Notes: generated by a model from the sequence alone, not told the origin. Shown: positions 7,210 to 14,714, numbered from the stretch's first letter. The stretch: DNA of 21,782 nt from Oribacterium sp. (GCA_017940955.1 JAGAXP010000215.1:1-21782), one strand, 5' to 3'. Translations and numbers: made by a program.

Positions 7210-8925
7210 TTATTCTACTGAAAGGAAGTAGTAGTATATCGGCTGTCCGCCAAACTGAAGCTCTGTCTCCAGGGACGGGTACTTCTTACGGATGACTCCC
7301 GCAAGCTTTTCCGCCTCTTCCTCTTTTACATCAAGTCCGTAATATATGGTGATTATCTCAGACTCGCTGTTTACCATCTTTGAAACTGCTTCCTCCACAG
7401 CTTTTCCTATATCCTTCTGAACAGAAAGAAGTCCTTCATCACCCAGTGCCATGATATCGTTTTCCTTTATTGCATGGCCGTCTATCGTAGTATTACGGAC
7501 AGCATAGGTGATCTCGGCAGAACTTACATATTCTGAAGCATCCTTCATAGCTTCAAAGTTTTCGTCTGCGGTCATATCCGGGCTGAAACTTATCATAGCG
7601 GATATACCCTGAGGAATGGTTTTTGTAGGAACAACCATGATGGTTTTATCCTCAACGATTGCCTTAGCCTGATTTGCTGCAAGGATAATGTTTTTATTGT
7701 TAGGTAAAACGAAAACGGTCTTGGCATTAACCTTCTCACAGGCATTTATGATATCCTCGGTTGAAGGATTCATGGTCTGTCCGCCTTCGATAACGTAGTC
7801 AACACCGACTCCCTTAAAGATTTCAGTTAGACCGTCACCGGCAGAAACAGAAATGAAACCGAATTCCTTCATAGGTTCACTGCTTGCAGCTCCGGCTTCA
7901 TCATCCTTTCTTGCAGCGGCTTCCTCTGCGGCGATCTTTGACGCGTCCTTAATAAGCACTTCGTTGTGCTCAAGTCTCATATTATCAACCTTCATCTTTG
8001 AGAGATATCCCATGCTGAGACCCTTCTCAAAGGCATCGCCCGGGTGGTTGGTATGTACATGAACCTTAATTACATTTTCATCGGAGAAGCAAACGATAGA
8101 GTCTCCCACACCGTTCAGCCAGTCCCTGAGACCGTCAACCTCTTCATCTGTAAATTCATGGTCACCGTTAACCATAAACTCTGTACAATAACCGAATTTA
8201 ATCTCGGCTGTTGAAATGTCTCCTCTTGATTTTCTCTCGCTTACAGGCGCTGCGGCAGGATTTACATCAAGTTCAAGCTCCTTGACATCTATGTCCAGCT
8301 TCTCGCCCTTTACTATGGAAAGCGCACCCTTTACCACAGTCATAAGTCCCTGTCCGCCGGAATCAACAACACCTGCTTCTTTCAATACCGGAAGCATCTC
8401 CGGAGTTTTGGCAAGAACTTCGTCTCCGTAAGCTATCACATCAGAAAGCATCTTAACGATATCTTCTTCTGATACAGATACTTCTGTGATACGATCAGCC
8501 ATTCCCTTGGCTACTGTAAGTATCGTACCTTCCTTAGGCTTCATTACTGCCTTATAAGCAGTCTCAACTGCCCGGTTAAAGGCTCTTGCAAGAGTAAGTC
8601 CATCAATATAACCTGATTCGGAATTCTCACGTATCTCTTTTGTGAAACCTCTGATCAGCTGGCTTAATATAACTCCCGAGTTTCCTCTCGCACCGCGGAG
8701 CGAACCGCTGGCCATAGCCTTAGCCACATTCTCAATGGTCGGCTCTGTAATGGCAGCAACTTCCTTTGCAGCTGACATGATGGTCATGGTCATATTGGTT
8801 CCGGTATCACCGTCCGGAACAGGAAATACGTTGAGCTCGTTGATATATTCCTTATTCGCATTTAGATTATTTGCGGCTGCAAGAAAAGCATCCTTTAACT
8901 TTTTTGCATCAATCTGATTACCCAC
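7210..8925 (-). CDS. fakA: Fatty acid kinase subunit FakA (DAK domain protein, YloV family)
   Basis: 571 aa. FakA is the ATP-binding kinase component that phosphorylates fatty acids held by a separate FakB (DegV) protein, feeding exogenous fatty acids into phospholipids. No degV gene is in this window. The N-terminal DhaL-like domain has PVPDGDTGTNM (36-45, with the Asp residues that bind Mg-ATP) and SLRGARGNSGVILSQL. A middle domain follows (about 240-330, with HVHTNHPGD), then a C-terminal domain of the YloV type. An insertion rich in Ala/Glu/Asp (about 325-350) links the last two. The start is a GTG at 8925, chosen because GGAGG lies 8 nt upstream and the N-terminus aligns with the family. 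It follows asp23, the usual Firmicute pairing, across 88 nt containing a structured leader-like element. Confidence 0.93.
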   Translation of the reverse strand: MGNQIDAKKLKDAFLAAANNLNANKEYINELNVFPVPDGDTGTNMTMTIMSAAKEVAAITEPTIENVAKAMASGSLRGARGNSGVILSQLIRGFTKEIRENSESGYIDGLTLARAFNRAVETAYKAVMKPKEGTILTVAKGMADRITEVSVSEEDIVKMLSDVIAYGDEVLAKTPEMLPVLKEAGVVDSGGQGLMTVVKGALSIVKGEKLDIDVKELELDVNPAAAPVSERKSRGDISTAEIKFGYCTEFMVNGDHEFTDEEVDGLRDWLNGVGDSIVCFSDENVIKVHVHTNHPGDAFEKGLSMGYLSKMKVDNMRLEHNEVLIKDASKIAAEEAAARKDDEAGAASSEPMKEFGFISVSAGDGLTEIFKGVGVDYVIEGGQTMNPSTEDIINACEKVNAKTVFVLPNNKNIILAANQAKAIVEDKTIMVVPTKTIPQGISAMISFSPDMTADENFEAMKDASEYVSSAEITYAVRNTTIDGHAIKENDIMALGDEGLLSVQKDIGKAVEEAVSKMVNSESEIITIYYGLDVKEEEAEKLAGVIRKKYPSLETELQFGGQPIYYYFLSVE

Positions 8926-8940
8926 AGGTAATTCCTCCTA

Positions 8941-8997
8941 TATTAACGTTGCTTTGGAGAGCTTTAATCTGCATACAGATGCAGCTCTAATCAGCTC
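8941..8997 (-). promoter_or_regulatory. Structured leader element before fakA (copy 1)
   Basis: Plus-strand coordinates: outer stem GAGCT (8959-8963) pairs with AGCTC (8993-8997); inner stem ATCTG (8967-8971) pairs with CAGAT (8976-8980) around a 4-nt loop. A conserved TATTAACG follows on the ribosome-binding-site side. It aligns over about 60 nt with the element before gmk, where the outer pair T-A is replaced by C-G. The distance from outer stem to start codon is identical (34 nt) in both. See findings. Confidence 0.55.
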
Positions 8998-9013
8998 CTT
9001 TAAAACCGGTACA

Positions 9014-9373
9014 TCAATCAATAACTCTTACGCCTTCAACGTAAATCTTTACATTCTTTACCTTCATACCGGTATACTCTTCAACTTTATATCTTACGTT
9101 TTCGATAAGGTTGTCGGCAACTGCCTTGATGCTGACACCATAGGAAACGATGACATGGAAATCCAGAAGGATCTCATTATCCTCAATCTTCACCATGATG
9201 CCCTTTGTAAGACTTTCTCTCTTAAGAAGCTTTACAAGACCACCGGACTGATATGACACCTTAGCCATACCAACGATTCCAAAACACTCTATCGCGGTAG
9301 TTCCTGCATAGGTAGCAATAACATCGGGATTGATCTGAATTTCACCCAGCTTGGATGCGATTGTTCCTTTCAT
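9014..9373 (-). CDS. Asp23/Gls24 family envelope stress protein (YloU type)
   Basis: 119 aa. Small alkaline-shock/Asp23 family protein; members are associated with cell-envelope homeostasis, and the gene commonly precedes fakA in Firmicutes, as here. The family core is visible: LGEIQINPDVIATYAGTTA, ECFGIVGMAK, and the strand EILLDFHVIVSYGVSI followed by an amphipathic helix and VKNVKIYVEGVRV. No membrane segment is seen. A longer frame extends to 9427, but the ATG at 9373 is chosen because a clean GGAGG lies 7 nt upstream and the family starts here (MKGTIASKLGEIQI). Probable operon with fakA, from the extended -10 promoter at 9485-9493. Exact function is unknown. Confidence 0.92.
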   Translation of the reverse strand: MKGTIASKLGEIQINPDVIATYAGTTAIECFGIVGMAKVSYQSGGLVKLLKRESLTKGIMVKIEDNEILLDFHVIVSYGVSIKAVADNLIENVRYKVEEYTGMKVKNVKIYVEGVRVID

Positions 9374-9484
9374 AAAGTACCTCCAGAAATATCTTAATTC
9401 ATATAAAAAATCTTCAGTTAAAACCACGCATTAACATAAGGCACATCCCAAGACACAGCCCTTCATATGTACCCACGTCTTTTG

Positions 9485-9493
9485 ATTATAACA
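9485..9493 (-). promoter_or_regulatory. Extended -10 promoter for asp23-fakA
   Basis: The minus strand reads TGTTATAAT, a full extended -10 (TGn plus a perfect TATAAT), about 112 nt upstream of the asp23 ATG. No strong -35 is seen, which is normal for extended -10 promoters. It would give a leader of about 105 nt in which I see no recognisable riboswitch. Confidence 0.55.
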
Positions 9494-9555
9494 TATATAT
9501 CATAACCATGCACTCTTACTTTGGTCCGGTGACCACAAGAGAGCGCTCTTGCATG

Positions 9556-9592
9556 AAAAAAGGGTATTACGAAAATGCTCTCGTAATACCCT
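9556..9592 (-). terminator. Rho-independent terminator of rpmB
   Basis: A perfect 12-bp stem pairs 9561-9572 with 9581-9592 around an 8-nt loop. On the minus strand it runs straight into TTTTTT (complement of 9561-9556). It begins 27 nt after the rpmB stop, so rpmB is a monocistronic unit separate from asp23. Confidence 0.85.
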
Positions 9593-9619
9593 ATCATACA
9601 TCAACTAGACGATCCTGAA

Positions 9620-9838
9620 TCAAGCGTTTGCTTCAACAGTCTTAGATGTACCGATTGCACGCTGAACCTTGCCAGATCTTAAGCAGGAAGTACATACATA
9701 CATCTTCTTTGTACCACCATTTACCATAACTCTGACTGACTTAACGTTAGCCTTCCAGATCTTGTTTGATCTTCTATGTGAATGGCTTACCTTATTTCCG
9801 AAGTGAACTGCCTTCTCACAAACTGCGCATTTTGCCAT
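9620..9838 (-). CDS. rpmB: Large ribosomal subunit protein L28 (bL28), zinc-ribbon form
   Basis: 72 aa. Structural protein of the 50S subunit. It begins MAKCAVCEKAVHFGNKVSHSHRRS, matching bL28, and has two Cys pairs, C4/C7 (CAVC) and C49/C52 (CTSC), so this is the zinc-binding C+ form rather than a zinc-free paralogue. The ATG follows GGGAGGT with good spacing. It has its own candidate promoter (9914-9941) and strong terminator (9556-9592). The leader carries a hairpin whose core is shared with the gmk leader. Confidence 0.97.
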   Translation of the reverse strand: MAKCAVCEKAVHFGNKVSHSHRRSNKIWKANVKSVRVMVNGGTKKMYVCTSCLRSGKVQRAIGTSKTVEANA

Positions 9839-9863
9839 GGTTGCACCTCCCTTTCACAAAAAT

Positions 9864-9888
9864 CGAATCAGATGCACATCTGAATTCG
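9864..9888 (-). promoter_or_regulatory. Hairpin in the rpmB leader with a CAGATG core
   Basis: CGAAT (9864-9868) pairs with ATTCG (9884-9888), and inside it CAGATG (9869-9874) pairs with CATCTG (9877-9882), with one bulged A. It lies 26 nt before the rpmB ATG and downstream of the candidate promoter, so it should be transcribed. On the minus strand it shares AGATGTGCATCTG with the leader element before gmk. Confidence 0.4.
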
Positions 9889-9913
9889 CGACTTGAATAT
9901 ACTATCAAATATC

Positions 9914-9941
9914 ATTCTATAATGCAAGCACTATTTTACAA
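9914..9941 (-). promoter_or_regulatory. Candidate rpmB promoter
   Basis: On the minus strand TTGTAA (9941-9936) and TAGAAT (9919-9914) are spaced by 16 nt, giving a leader of about 70 nt. The -10 is 5/6 to consensus and the -35 4/6. An overlapping alternative (TTGCAT with TAGTAT, 17 nt) also exists. Between here and gerW (about 9942-10062) there is only a long imperfect hairpin (GTTCAG pairing with CTGAAC) without an adjacent T-run. Confidence 0.4.
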
Positions 9942-10062
9942 AAAAATCTTTTATTGCAAGAATCAATTATCAGTTCAGGCTATGTTAAGCTGCGCCATCT
10001 AATGCATAACCTGATCTGAACGGTCTGCATCTGACATAAGCAATTTCAGAGTGACAGCCGGA

Positions 10063-10509
10063 TCAAATCTCATCCACCATATATGTATCTTCAGCATTAT
10101 CGGCTATTTTGTCGGCAGCAGCCTGGGCATCCCTTGAGACTCTGTTTCCGCCGGTTATCTTATCGATGGCTTCCGGCAGCATATCGAGGATCTTTGTCAT
10201 GGCATCCTGATTCTTGATATTAACAAGCTTAGTGTTGCCGCCCTGTAAAATAAGAATAGCTGTCGGTGTGATCCTTGAGCTTAATGCTCCTGCACCGCCT
10301 TCTCCCTCCTTTGTCTCTTTAGGCTTTACAAATCCTCCTGCTCCCATACCACAGCTGACTTCAATCAGCGGGATCAATGTTGCATCACCAACCTTAAAAG
10401 GCTCGCCTACAACTGTCTTGGAATTTACAAAACCATCCATACCCCGGAAAAGAGTATCCAGAATATTCTGTACGTTGTTATTACTATTATTATTATTATT
10501 TTCAGCCAT
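10063..10509 (-). CDS. ytfJ: GerW/YtfJ family sporulation protein
   Basis: 148 aa from the second of two tandem ATGs; the second is preferred because the GGGGG motif lies 6 nt away rather than 3. In Bacillus, YtfJ/GerW is a forespore protein needed for normal germination, so this suggests an endospore-forming lineage. Family features: the N-terminal helix VQNILDTLFRGMDGFVNSKTVVGEPF, VGDATLIPLIEVSCGMGAGG, a Gly/Glu-rich loop, and SSRITPTAILILQGGNTKLVNI. Oddity: the N-terminus has an Asn run (NNNNNSNNN) encoded by a pure AAT-type trinucleotide repeat. The gene overlaps the 3' end of the DUF2953 gene by 8 nt. This pairing is common in clostridia and implies translational coupling. It appears to be the last gene of the gmk-led operon. 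Confidence 0.92.
   Translation of the reverse strand: MAENNNNNSNNNVQNILDTLFRGMDGFVNSKTVVGEPFKVGDATLIPLIEVSCGMGAGGFVKPKETKEGEGGAGALSSRITPTAILILQGGNTKLVNIKNQDAMTKILDMLPEAIDKITGGNRVSRDAQAAADKIADNAEDTYMVDEI
10480..10502. repeat. ATT trinucleotide microsatellite inside ytfJ
   Basis: About six uninterrupted ATT units on the plus strand, flanked by degenerate units. They encode the Asn run of the ytfJ product. Unit gain or loss keeps the frame, so slippage would change Asn number rather than switch the gene off. Confidence 0.75.
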
Positions 10510-11572
10510 CATTATCCCCCTTGAAATGGTTTGTGACTACCAGTCGGATTTTTTCATTCATCATAAGTTCAACGATCGAAATCAAAAGGTGTATAAGCCT
10601 GATATGTCCTTTGAAATACATATCTCCCTTCATAACAGGTCTGGTAAATACCGGTTCAATCTGAAAATTCCTTCCATATACAGGATGCAGAATGCTAAGA
10701 TATATCATGACCTGCCCCACAGTGGCAGGATCATCGGAACCAAACACAAAATGTCCCTTCAGCACTCTGAATTTATAATGTTTTATAAGATATCGGACAT
10801 TTTTCACGAGAAGACCGACTGCCTTCTGATTTTCAGGATCGTTTATCTGCTCTCTTATTTTGTTTATATTTTCAACAACTTCCTTTATTCTACCAATAAA
10901 TGCCGCAAATTGCTCTTTGATTTTGTCAAAAAGTGTTTTTTCTATTATATGTCTGGTATTGGATTTTTTGTCTTCGGGTGACTGCTCGGGGCTTTGCTCC
11001 GAAATGCCGGAAGGTTCCTTCTCATTATCAGGTTCAACCGGTCCAATATCATCCGACGATTCGATTACAGATGCTTCATCGGTTATATCAGTTTCGGTTG
11101 TACTGATTCCCGCAATATCTCTCTGTTCCTGAATCGAATTATCCGATGATTCGGTAACAGTCACCGATTTATCTTCAGTTTTTACCGAAATCTGATTCTG
11201 ATTTACTCCTGTATCTTCGGTTTTTTCTTGAGAGGTTTCAGTTTCCTCTGTTTCCACCGGAAGCTCCTCTTCCTTCAAATCACTTGTTCCTTCTCCGCTT
11301 TCATCATCCTCCGGAGATTTCATAAGTGTTATCCATAACACTTTCAAAAGAAGCTGAAGTCCCTCATCTGTATAAACAGCTTTGAAACGTACAATCTTCA
11401 TAAACCATTCGGCTGTGAAATTTATACTATAATCTGTTAACTCTTCTCCCTTATAGCCATCGGAAGCATATCTTATGGGAACAAACAGAATCACTGCCAG
11501 AAGCAGCAGAATCAGCAACAAAAAAAGGAGGAGTATGCCGCCTATGACTTTTAGTATCGTCAGGACAATCAT
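10502..11572 (-). CDS. DUF2953 membrane protein with acidic linker
   Basis: 356 aa from the ATG at 11572, chosen because AGGAGG lies 5 nt upstream; an upstream in-frame TTG at 11590 has no such site. One strongly hydrophobic N-terminal helix (about residues 3-30, Leu/Ile-rich, ending FVPIRY as in DUF2953) anchors the protein. A Glu/Thr/Ser/Asp-rich segment of over 100 residues (roughly 85-210) looks disordered and has no counterpart in short DUF2953 proteins. The C-terminal part (KHYKFRVLKGHFVFGSDDPATVG...GDMYFKGHIRL) carries the conserved DUF2953 core. DUF2953 genes sit next to ytfJ/gerW in spore formers (Bacillus YtfI), so a spore-related role is inferred by context only. No enzymatic motif is visible. 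Confidence 0.85.
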   Translation of the reverse strand: MIVLTILKVIGGILLLFLLLILLLLAVILFVPIRYASDGYKGEELTDYSINFTAEWFMKIVRFKAVYTDEGLQLLLKVLWITLMKSPEDDESGEGTSDLKEEELPVETEETETSQEKTEDTGVNQNQISVKTEDKSVTVTESSDNSIQEQRDIAGISTTETDITDEASVIESSDDIGPVEPDNEKEPSGISEQSPEQSPEDKKSNTRHIIEKTLFDKIKEQFAAFIGRIKEVVENINKIREQINDPENQKAVGLLVKNVRYLIKHYKFRVLKGHFVFGSDDPATVGQVMIYLSILHPVYGRNFQIEPVFTRPVMKGDMYFKGHIRLIHLLISIVELMMNEKIRLVVTNHFKGDNDG

Positions 11573-11599
11573 CAATTCCTCCTTGTTCAATGGTCTAGT

Positions 11600-11869
11600 T
11601 TAAATATCTTTTCTGGCCAGTATCATCTTTGTGACACAATCCACCGCATCTTTGTATCCGTAACCTATGCCAAGTATTTCAACATTTTCCGTATCCAGTT
11701 TCGGATTCAGAAACATAGCCTGATTATAAATCTCATAGAGATTCGGGCTCTTTGCTTCAACTATGACATACGCTCCCGGTTGAAAGTGCCTTTTTTGAAG
11801 ATTTTCAAGTATATACTTCTTATGCTCCGCAGCATATCTGCCCCAAAACATATTTTTAGAAAAGATCAT
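11600..11869 (-). CDS. Unknown 89-aa conserved-looking protein
   Basis: 89 aa, soluble, mixed alpha/beta; I do not recognise the family. It starts MIFSKNMFWGRYAAEHKKYI, has a hydrophobic strand GAYVIVEAKSPNLYEIYNQA in the middle, and ends EILGIGYGYKDAVDCVTKMILARKDI. There is no signal peptide and no membrane segment; the single Cys is near the C-terminus. Supporting it as real: it fills the space between pgsA (6 nt away) and the DUF2953 gene (about 27 nt away) with no gap, on the same strand, and its codon use resembles its neighbours. The ribosome-binding site is poor: GGAGGG lies too far upstream, inside the end of pgsA. Translational coupling to pgsA is likely. An internal ATG seven codons in is an alternative start. 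Confidence 0.65.
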   Translation of the reverse strand: MIFSKNMFWGRYAAEHKKYILENLQKRHFQPGAYVIVEAKSPNLYEIYNQAMFLNPKLDTENVEILGIGYGYKDAVDCVTKMILARKDI

Positions 11870-11875
11870 ACAAAT

Positions 11876-12418
11876 TTACATTCCGCCCTCTGTAATAACT
11901 CTGATATTTTTTACCATATAATCCACTAAAGATACTATGGTAAGAACCAAAGCAATAACTGCAAATATATCCGTGACAAGCTTCAAAGCCGGAATATCGA
12001 TGATCAAAAGGATAACAGTAAACATCTGAAATACCGTTTTGAATTTTCCCCACCAGGAGGCCGCTATAACTATTCCGTTGTCAGCCGCCACCAGTCTGAA
12101 CCCTGAAATGATAAACTCGCGGGCAATGATGATGATCACATACCATGCCGGAAGCTGATCAAGCTCAATAAGACATATCAGAGCCGAACACACCAGAAGC
12201 TTATCCGCAAGGGGATCCATAAACTTTCCAAAATCAGTCACAAGATTCTGACGACGCGCAATCTGCCCATCCAGAAAATCCGTGAATGAAGCAAGGCAGA
12301 ATACTACCAGCGCCGCTATACGCATATTCTGATCTGTGCCCCCTTTAAAAAGAAGCAGGAACACAAAAACCGGGATCATGACAACACGAAGTAAAGTCAG
12401 TTTATTTGGTAAATTCAT
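11876..12418 (-). CDS. pgsA: CDP-diacylglycerol--glycerol-3-phosphate 3-phosphatidyltransferase
   Basis: 180 aa, typical. Integral membrane enzyme that makes phosphatidylglycerol phosphate, the committed step to anionic phospholipids. The CDP-alcohol phosphotransferase signature is complete: D47, D50-G51, A54-R55, G64, D68 and D72 within DFLDGQIARR...GKFMDPLADK. About five to six hydrophobic helices are visible, including the N-terminal LTLLRVVMIPVFVFLLLF. The start codon overlaps the rimO stop by 1 nt (TGATG), indicating translational coupling. Other CDP-alcohol transferases share the motif, but the N-terminus MNLPNKLTLLR and the rimO context favour PgsA. Confidence 0.95.
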   Translation of the reverse strand: MNLPNKLTLLRVVMIPVFVFLLLFKGGTDQNMRIAALVVFCLASFTDFLDGQIARRQNLVTDFGKFMDPLADKLLVCSALICLIELDQLPAWYVIIIIAREFIISGFRLVAADNGIVIAASWWGKFKTVFQMFTVILLIIDIPALKLVTDIFAVIALVLTIVSLVDYMVKNIRVITEGGM

Positions 12419-13686
12419 CAGATACGCTCCCCAATCAGGTCATAGCCGTCTGCGTCAATAATTCGGCAGTCGATCATATCACCGGAAACTTTATTATTGT
12501 AATCTCCTGCATCAACGAAAACCAGACTGTCGATATCAGGATTATCCATGTATGAACGGGTGAGATACATATTGTTGTCAGGATCATAACCCACGATGAT
12601 GACACGAAGCTCCCGTCCAACCTGCTCTCTTGCTTTTTCAAAAGCGATACCCTGCTGAAGCCTCATTATCTCGTCCTGACGCTGAAGCTTTATCTTCTGC
12701 GGGATCTGAGGCTTCATTTCTGCCGCAGGAGTACCCTCCTCCCGGGAATACGGAAATACTCCAAGCCTGTCAAAACGCATTTCCTTTACAAAATCCTTCA
12801 GGATGGCAAAGTCTTCTTCCGTTTCTCCCGGGAATCCCGTAATAAGAGTGGTTCTCAGGACTATATCCGGAATAGCATTACGAAGCGCAGCTATCCTCTC
12901 CTTAAGTTCAGCCTGTCTTGTCTTTCTGTGCATATTCTCAAGGATATGATCCGAGGCATGCTGTATAGGTATATCAAGATAATGAACAACCTTTTTGTTG
13001 TCACGGATAGCAGCGATAAGTTCATCATCGATTTCTTCCGGATAACAATAGAGAATACGGATCCACTCGATACCCTCTATCTCTGAAAGTTTTTCCAGAA
13101 GTTCGGGAAGAGCCTTCTTATGGTAAATATCCTTTCCATATAAGGTTGTCTCCTGAGCCACAAGGATAAGTTCCTTAGTTCCTCTTTCCGCAAGCATCTC
13201 AGCTTCTTCTACAAGATGCTCCATGGGAACAGAACGATAATGTCCTCTTAATGAAGGAATGATACAGTAAGTGCAATACTTATCACAGCCTTCGGCAATC
13301 TTCAGGTATGAGGTATAATTGTCAGCATTATCAACGCGGGCAAGCTGAACATCCAGCTTATCCACGTAATCACTTAAGCCCATGACCTCATCAACCTCAG
13401 GCAATTCCTTCCTGATCTGGTCTTTATAGCGCTCAACTAAACAGCCGGCGACTATGATTTTCTTAAGATTCGCCGACTGCTTATATTCACCCATTTCAAT
13501 AATGGTATTTATGCTCTCTTCCTTTGCATCCCCGATGAAAGAACAGGTATTTATGATAGCGATATCAGCCTCTGCAGGATCATCGGTTATCTCTGAACCG
13601 GGATACTTCTCCAGCAGATTGCTGAGCATCTTTTCACTATCAACCCGGTTTTTATCACAACCGAGAGATATCATATGTATCTTCAT
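12418..13686 (-). CDS. rimO: Ribosomal protein S12 methylthiotransferase RimO
   Basis: 422 aa. Radical-SAM methylthiotransferase that modifies an Asp of ribosomal protein S12 (beta-methylthio-aspartate). The N-terminal UPF0004 domain has three Fe-S ligands, C10, C48 and C82 (SLGCDKNRVDSE, NTCSFI, AGCL). The radical-SAM cluster is C134-C138-C141 in CDKYCTYC. A C-terminal TRAM-type domain (about 355-422) follows. SLGCDKNRVDSE at the N-terminus and the length point to RimO rather than MiaB or MtaB. It starts 2 nt after the rpoZ stop with no strong ribosome-binding site, so coupling to rpoZ is likely, and it overlaps pgsA by 1 nt. Confidence 0.97.
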   Translation of the reverse strand: MKIHMISLGCDKNRVDSEKMLSNLLEKYPGSEITDDPAEADIAIINTCSFIGDAKEESINTIIEMGEYKQSANLKKIIVAGCLVERYKDQIRKELPEVDEVMGLSDYVDKLDVQLARVDNADNYTSYLKIAEGCDKYCTYCIIPSLRGHYRSVPMEHLVEEAEMLAERGTKELILVAQETTLYGKDIYHKKALPELLEKLSEIEGIEWIRILYCYPEEIDDELIAAIRDNKKVVHYLDIPIQHASDHILENMHRKTRQAELKERIAALRNAIPDIVLRTTLITGFPGETEEDFAILKDFVKEMRFDRLGVFPYSREEGTPAAEMKPQIPQKIKLQRQDEIMRLQQGIAFEKAREQVGRELRVIIVGYDPDNNMYLTRSYMDNPDIDSLVFVDAGDYNNKVSGDMIDCRIIDADGYDLIGERI

Positions 13687-13688
13687 AC

Positions 13689-14081
13689 TTATGCTTCGCT
13701 ATCGGAATTATAGTCATCTTCTGATGATGCTGAAGGTGAATTGTCAATTATCTCAGATGTGCCATCATCTTCCTCATCATATTCTTCTGTAGCAAAATCA
13801 AAACGCTTTTCAACAGCATTGGTTCTGATCTCGTCCTCTACCTCAGCTCCACGCTTGATGGTTATGGCATTTTTAGCAAGCTCCTCTACTGCAATTGAAA
13901 GAGGCTTTCTGCCGGGATCTACAGGGAGAACAGGCTCCGCACCATCGATCAGCTGTCTTGCACGCTTTGCGCTTGCGATAACAACAGAATATCTGCTTTC
14001 TACAAGTTTATCGGTGTCATCCTGAATGGCATTGGTATTGTTAGCCGCATCGATCAGGTCATTATATGTTTGCTGTGACAT
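13689..14081 (-). CDS. rpoZ: RNA polymerase omega subunit with acidic tail
   Basis: 130 aa. Omega helps assemble RNA polymerase by clamping beta-prime. The core occupies about residues 10-75: RYSVVIASAKRARQLIDG and KPLSIAVEELAKNAITI are the diagnostic segments. Omega proteins are usually 65-95 aa; this one has about 40 further residues that are almost entirely Asp, Glu, Ser and Asn (EEYDEEDDGTSEIIDNSPSA...). The ATG at 14081 has GGAGG 8 nt upstream and lies inside the 3' end of gmk (20-nt overlap), which is the normal gmk-rpoZ arrangement and implies coupled translation. Confidence 0.95.
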   Translation of the reverse strand: MSQQTYNDLIDAANNTNAIQDDTDKLVESRYSVVIASAKRARQLIDGAEPVLPVDPGRKPLSIAVEELAKNAITIKRGAEVEDEIRTNAVEKRFDFATEEYDEEDDGTSEIIDNSPSASSEDDYNSDSEA

Positions 14082-14700
14082 CTTCTATCCTCCTAAGATC
14101 TTTTCTCACATTTTCAATGATATCAATATGCTGAGCCGCTCTTTCGTGCTGAGCACGAATGAGATTATGCAATTTTTCGGTGCATGTGTCAATATCATCA
14201 TTTATTAAAATATAATCATAGGCTTCTACACCTTCAGACTCCTGAACAGCCCTCTGAAGCCGCTTTTCAACAACCTCGGGAGATTCTGTTCCTCTTCCTA
14301 TAAGACGGCTCTTCAACTCTTCTCCGGAAGGAGGAGTAATGAAGACAAGTACCGCTTCCGGAAACTTCTCCTTGATCTTGAGTGCCCCCTGTATCTCTAT
14401 CTCCAGAAGCACGTCCTTTCCGGCATCAAGCTGTGACCGGACAAATTCCTTCGGAGTGCCATAGTAGTTATCTACATACCGGGCATACTCCATAAGCTCA
14501 TCCTTGCTGATCATCTCTTCAAACTCTTCCTTTGTTTTGAAGAAATACTCTCGTCCGTCAAGTTCTCCTTCTCTCGGCTTACGGGTGGTACAGGATATAG
14601 ACAGGGCATAATTGTTATATTTGGCAAGCAGGTTCTTCATAAGAGTACCTTTGCCCGCACCGGAAAAGCCCGATACCACAGCCAGCGATCCTTTGTTCAT
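14062..14700 (-). CDS. gmk: Guanylate kinase
   Basis: 212 aa. Converts GMP plus ATP to GDP plus ADP, essential in guanine nucleotide recycling. The P-loop is GFSGAGKGT (11-19). The GMP-binding region has SCTTRKPREGELDGREYFF and YYGTPKEFV, and the lid has RLIGRGTESPEVVEKRL. EIEIQGALKIKEKFPEAVLVFITPPS is typical. First gene of a seven-gene cluster, with an extended -10 promoter at 14818-14826 and a structured leader. SD is GAGAGGAA about 6 nt upstream. A remA-like DUF370 gene, which usually sits between yicC and gmk in Firmicutes, is absent. There may be a regulatory link to the RelA-like gene in this window, since (p)ppGpp inhibits Gmk in Firmicutes; that is general knowledge, not seen here. 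Confidence 0.97.
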   Translation of the reverse strand: MNKGSLAVVSGFSGAGKGTLMKNLLAKYNNYALSISCTTRKPREGELDGREYFFKTKEEFEEMISKDELMEYARYVDNYYGTPKEFVRSQLDAGKDVLLEIEIQGALKIKEKFPEAVLVFITPPSGEELKSRLIGRGTESPEVVEKRLQRAVQESEGVEAYDYILINDDIDTCTEKLHNLIRAQHERAAQHIDIIENVRKDLRRIEDVTANI

Positions 14701-14714
14701 AAAATATTCCTCTC

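Noticed and set aside
9374..9427. N-terminal extension of the Asp23 protein to 9427
   Set aside because: The strong GGAGG site and the family N-terminus both point to the ATG at 9373; the extension has no ribosome-binding site.
9536..9551. CAAGAG/CTCTTG inverted repeat between asp23 and rpmB
   Set aside because: Only 6 bp, with no T-run and no relation to a promoter; insufficient to call a site next to the strong rpmB terminator.
9942..10040. Long imperfect hairpin (GTTCAG with CTGAAC) after ytfJ as operon terminator
   Set aside because: Several mismatches, and the T-run is about 25 nt away; not a convincing intrinsic terminator.
10214..10981. 255-codon plus-strand frame opposite ytfJ and the DUF2953 gene
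   Set aside because: It is the antisense shadow of two well-supported genes, with poor codon use and no ribosome-binding site.
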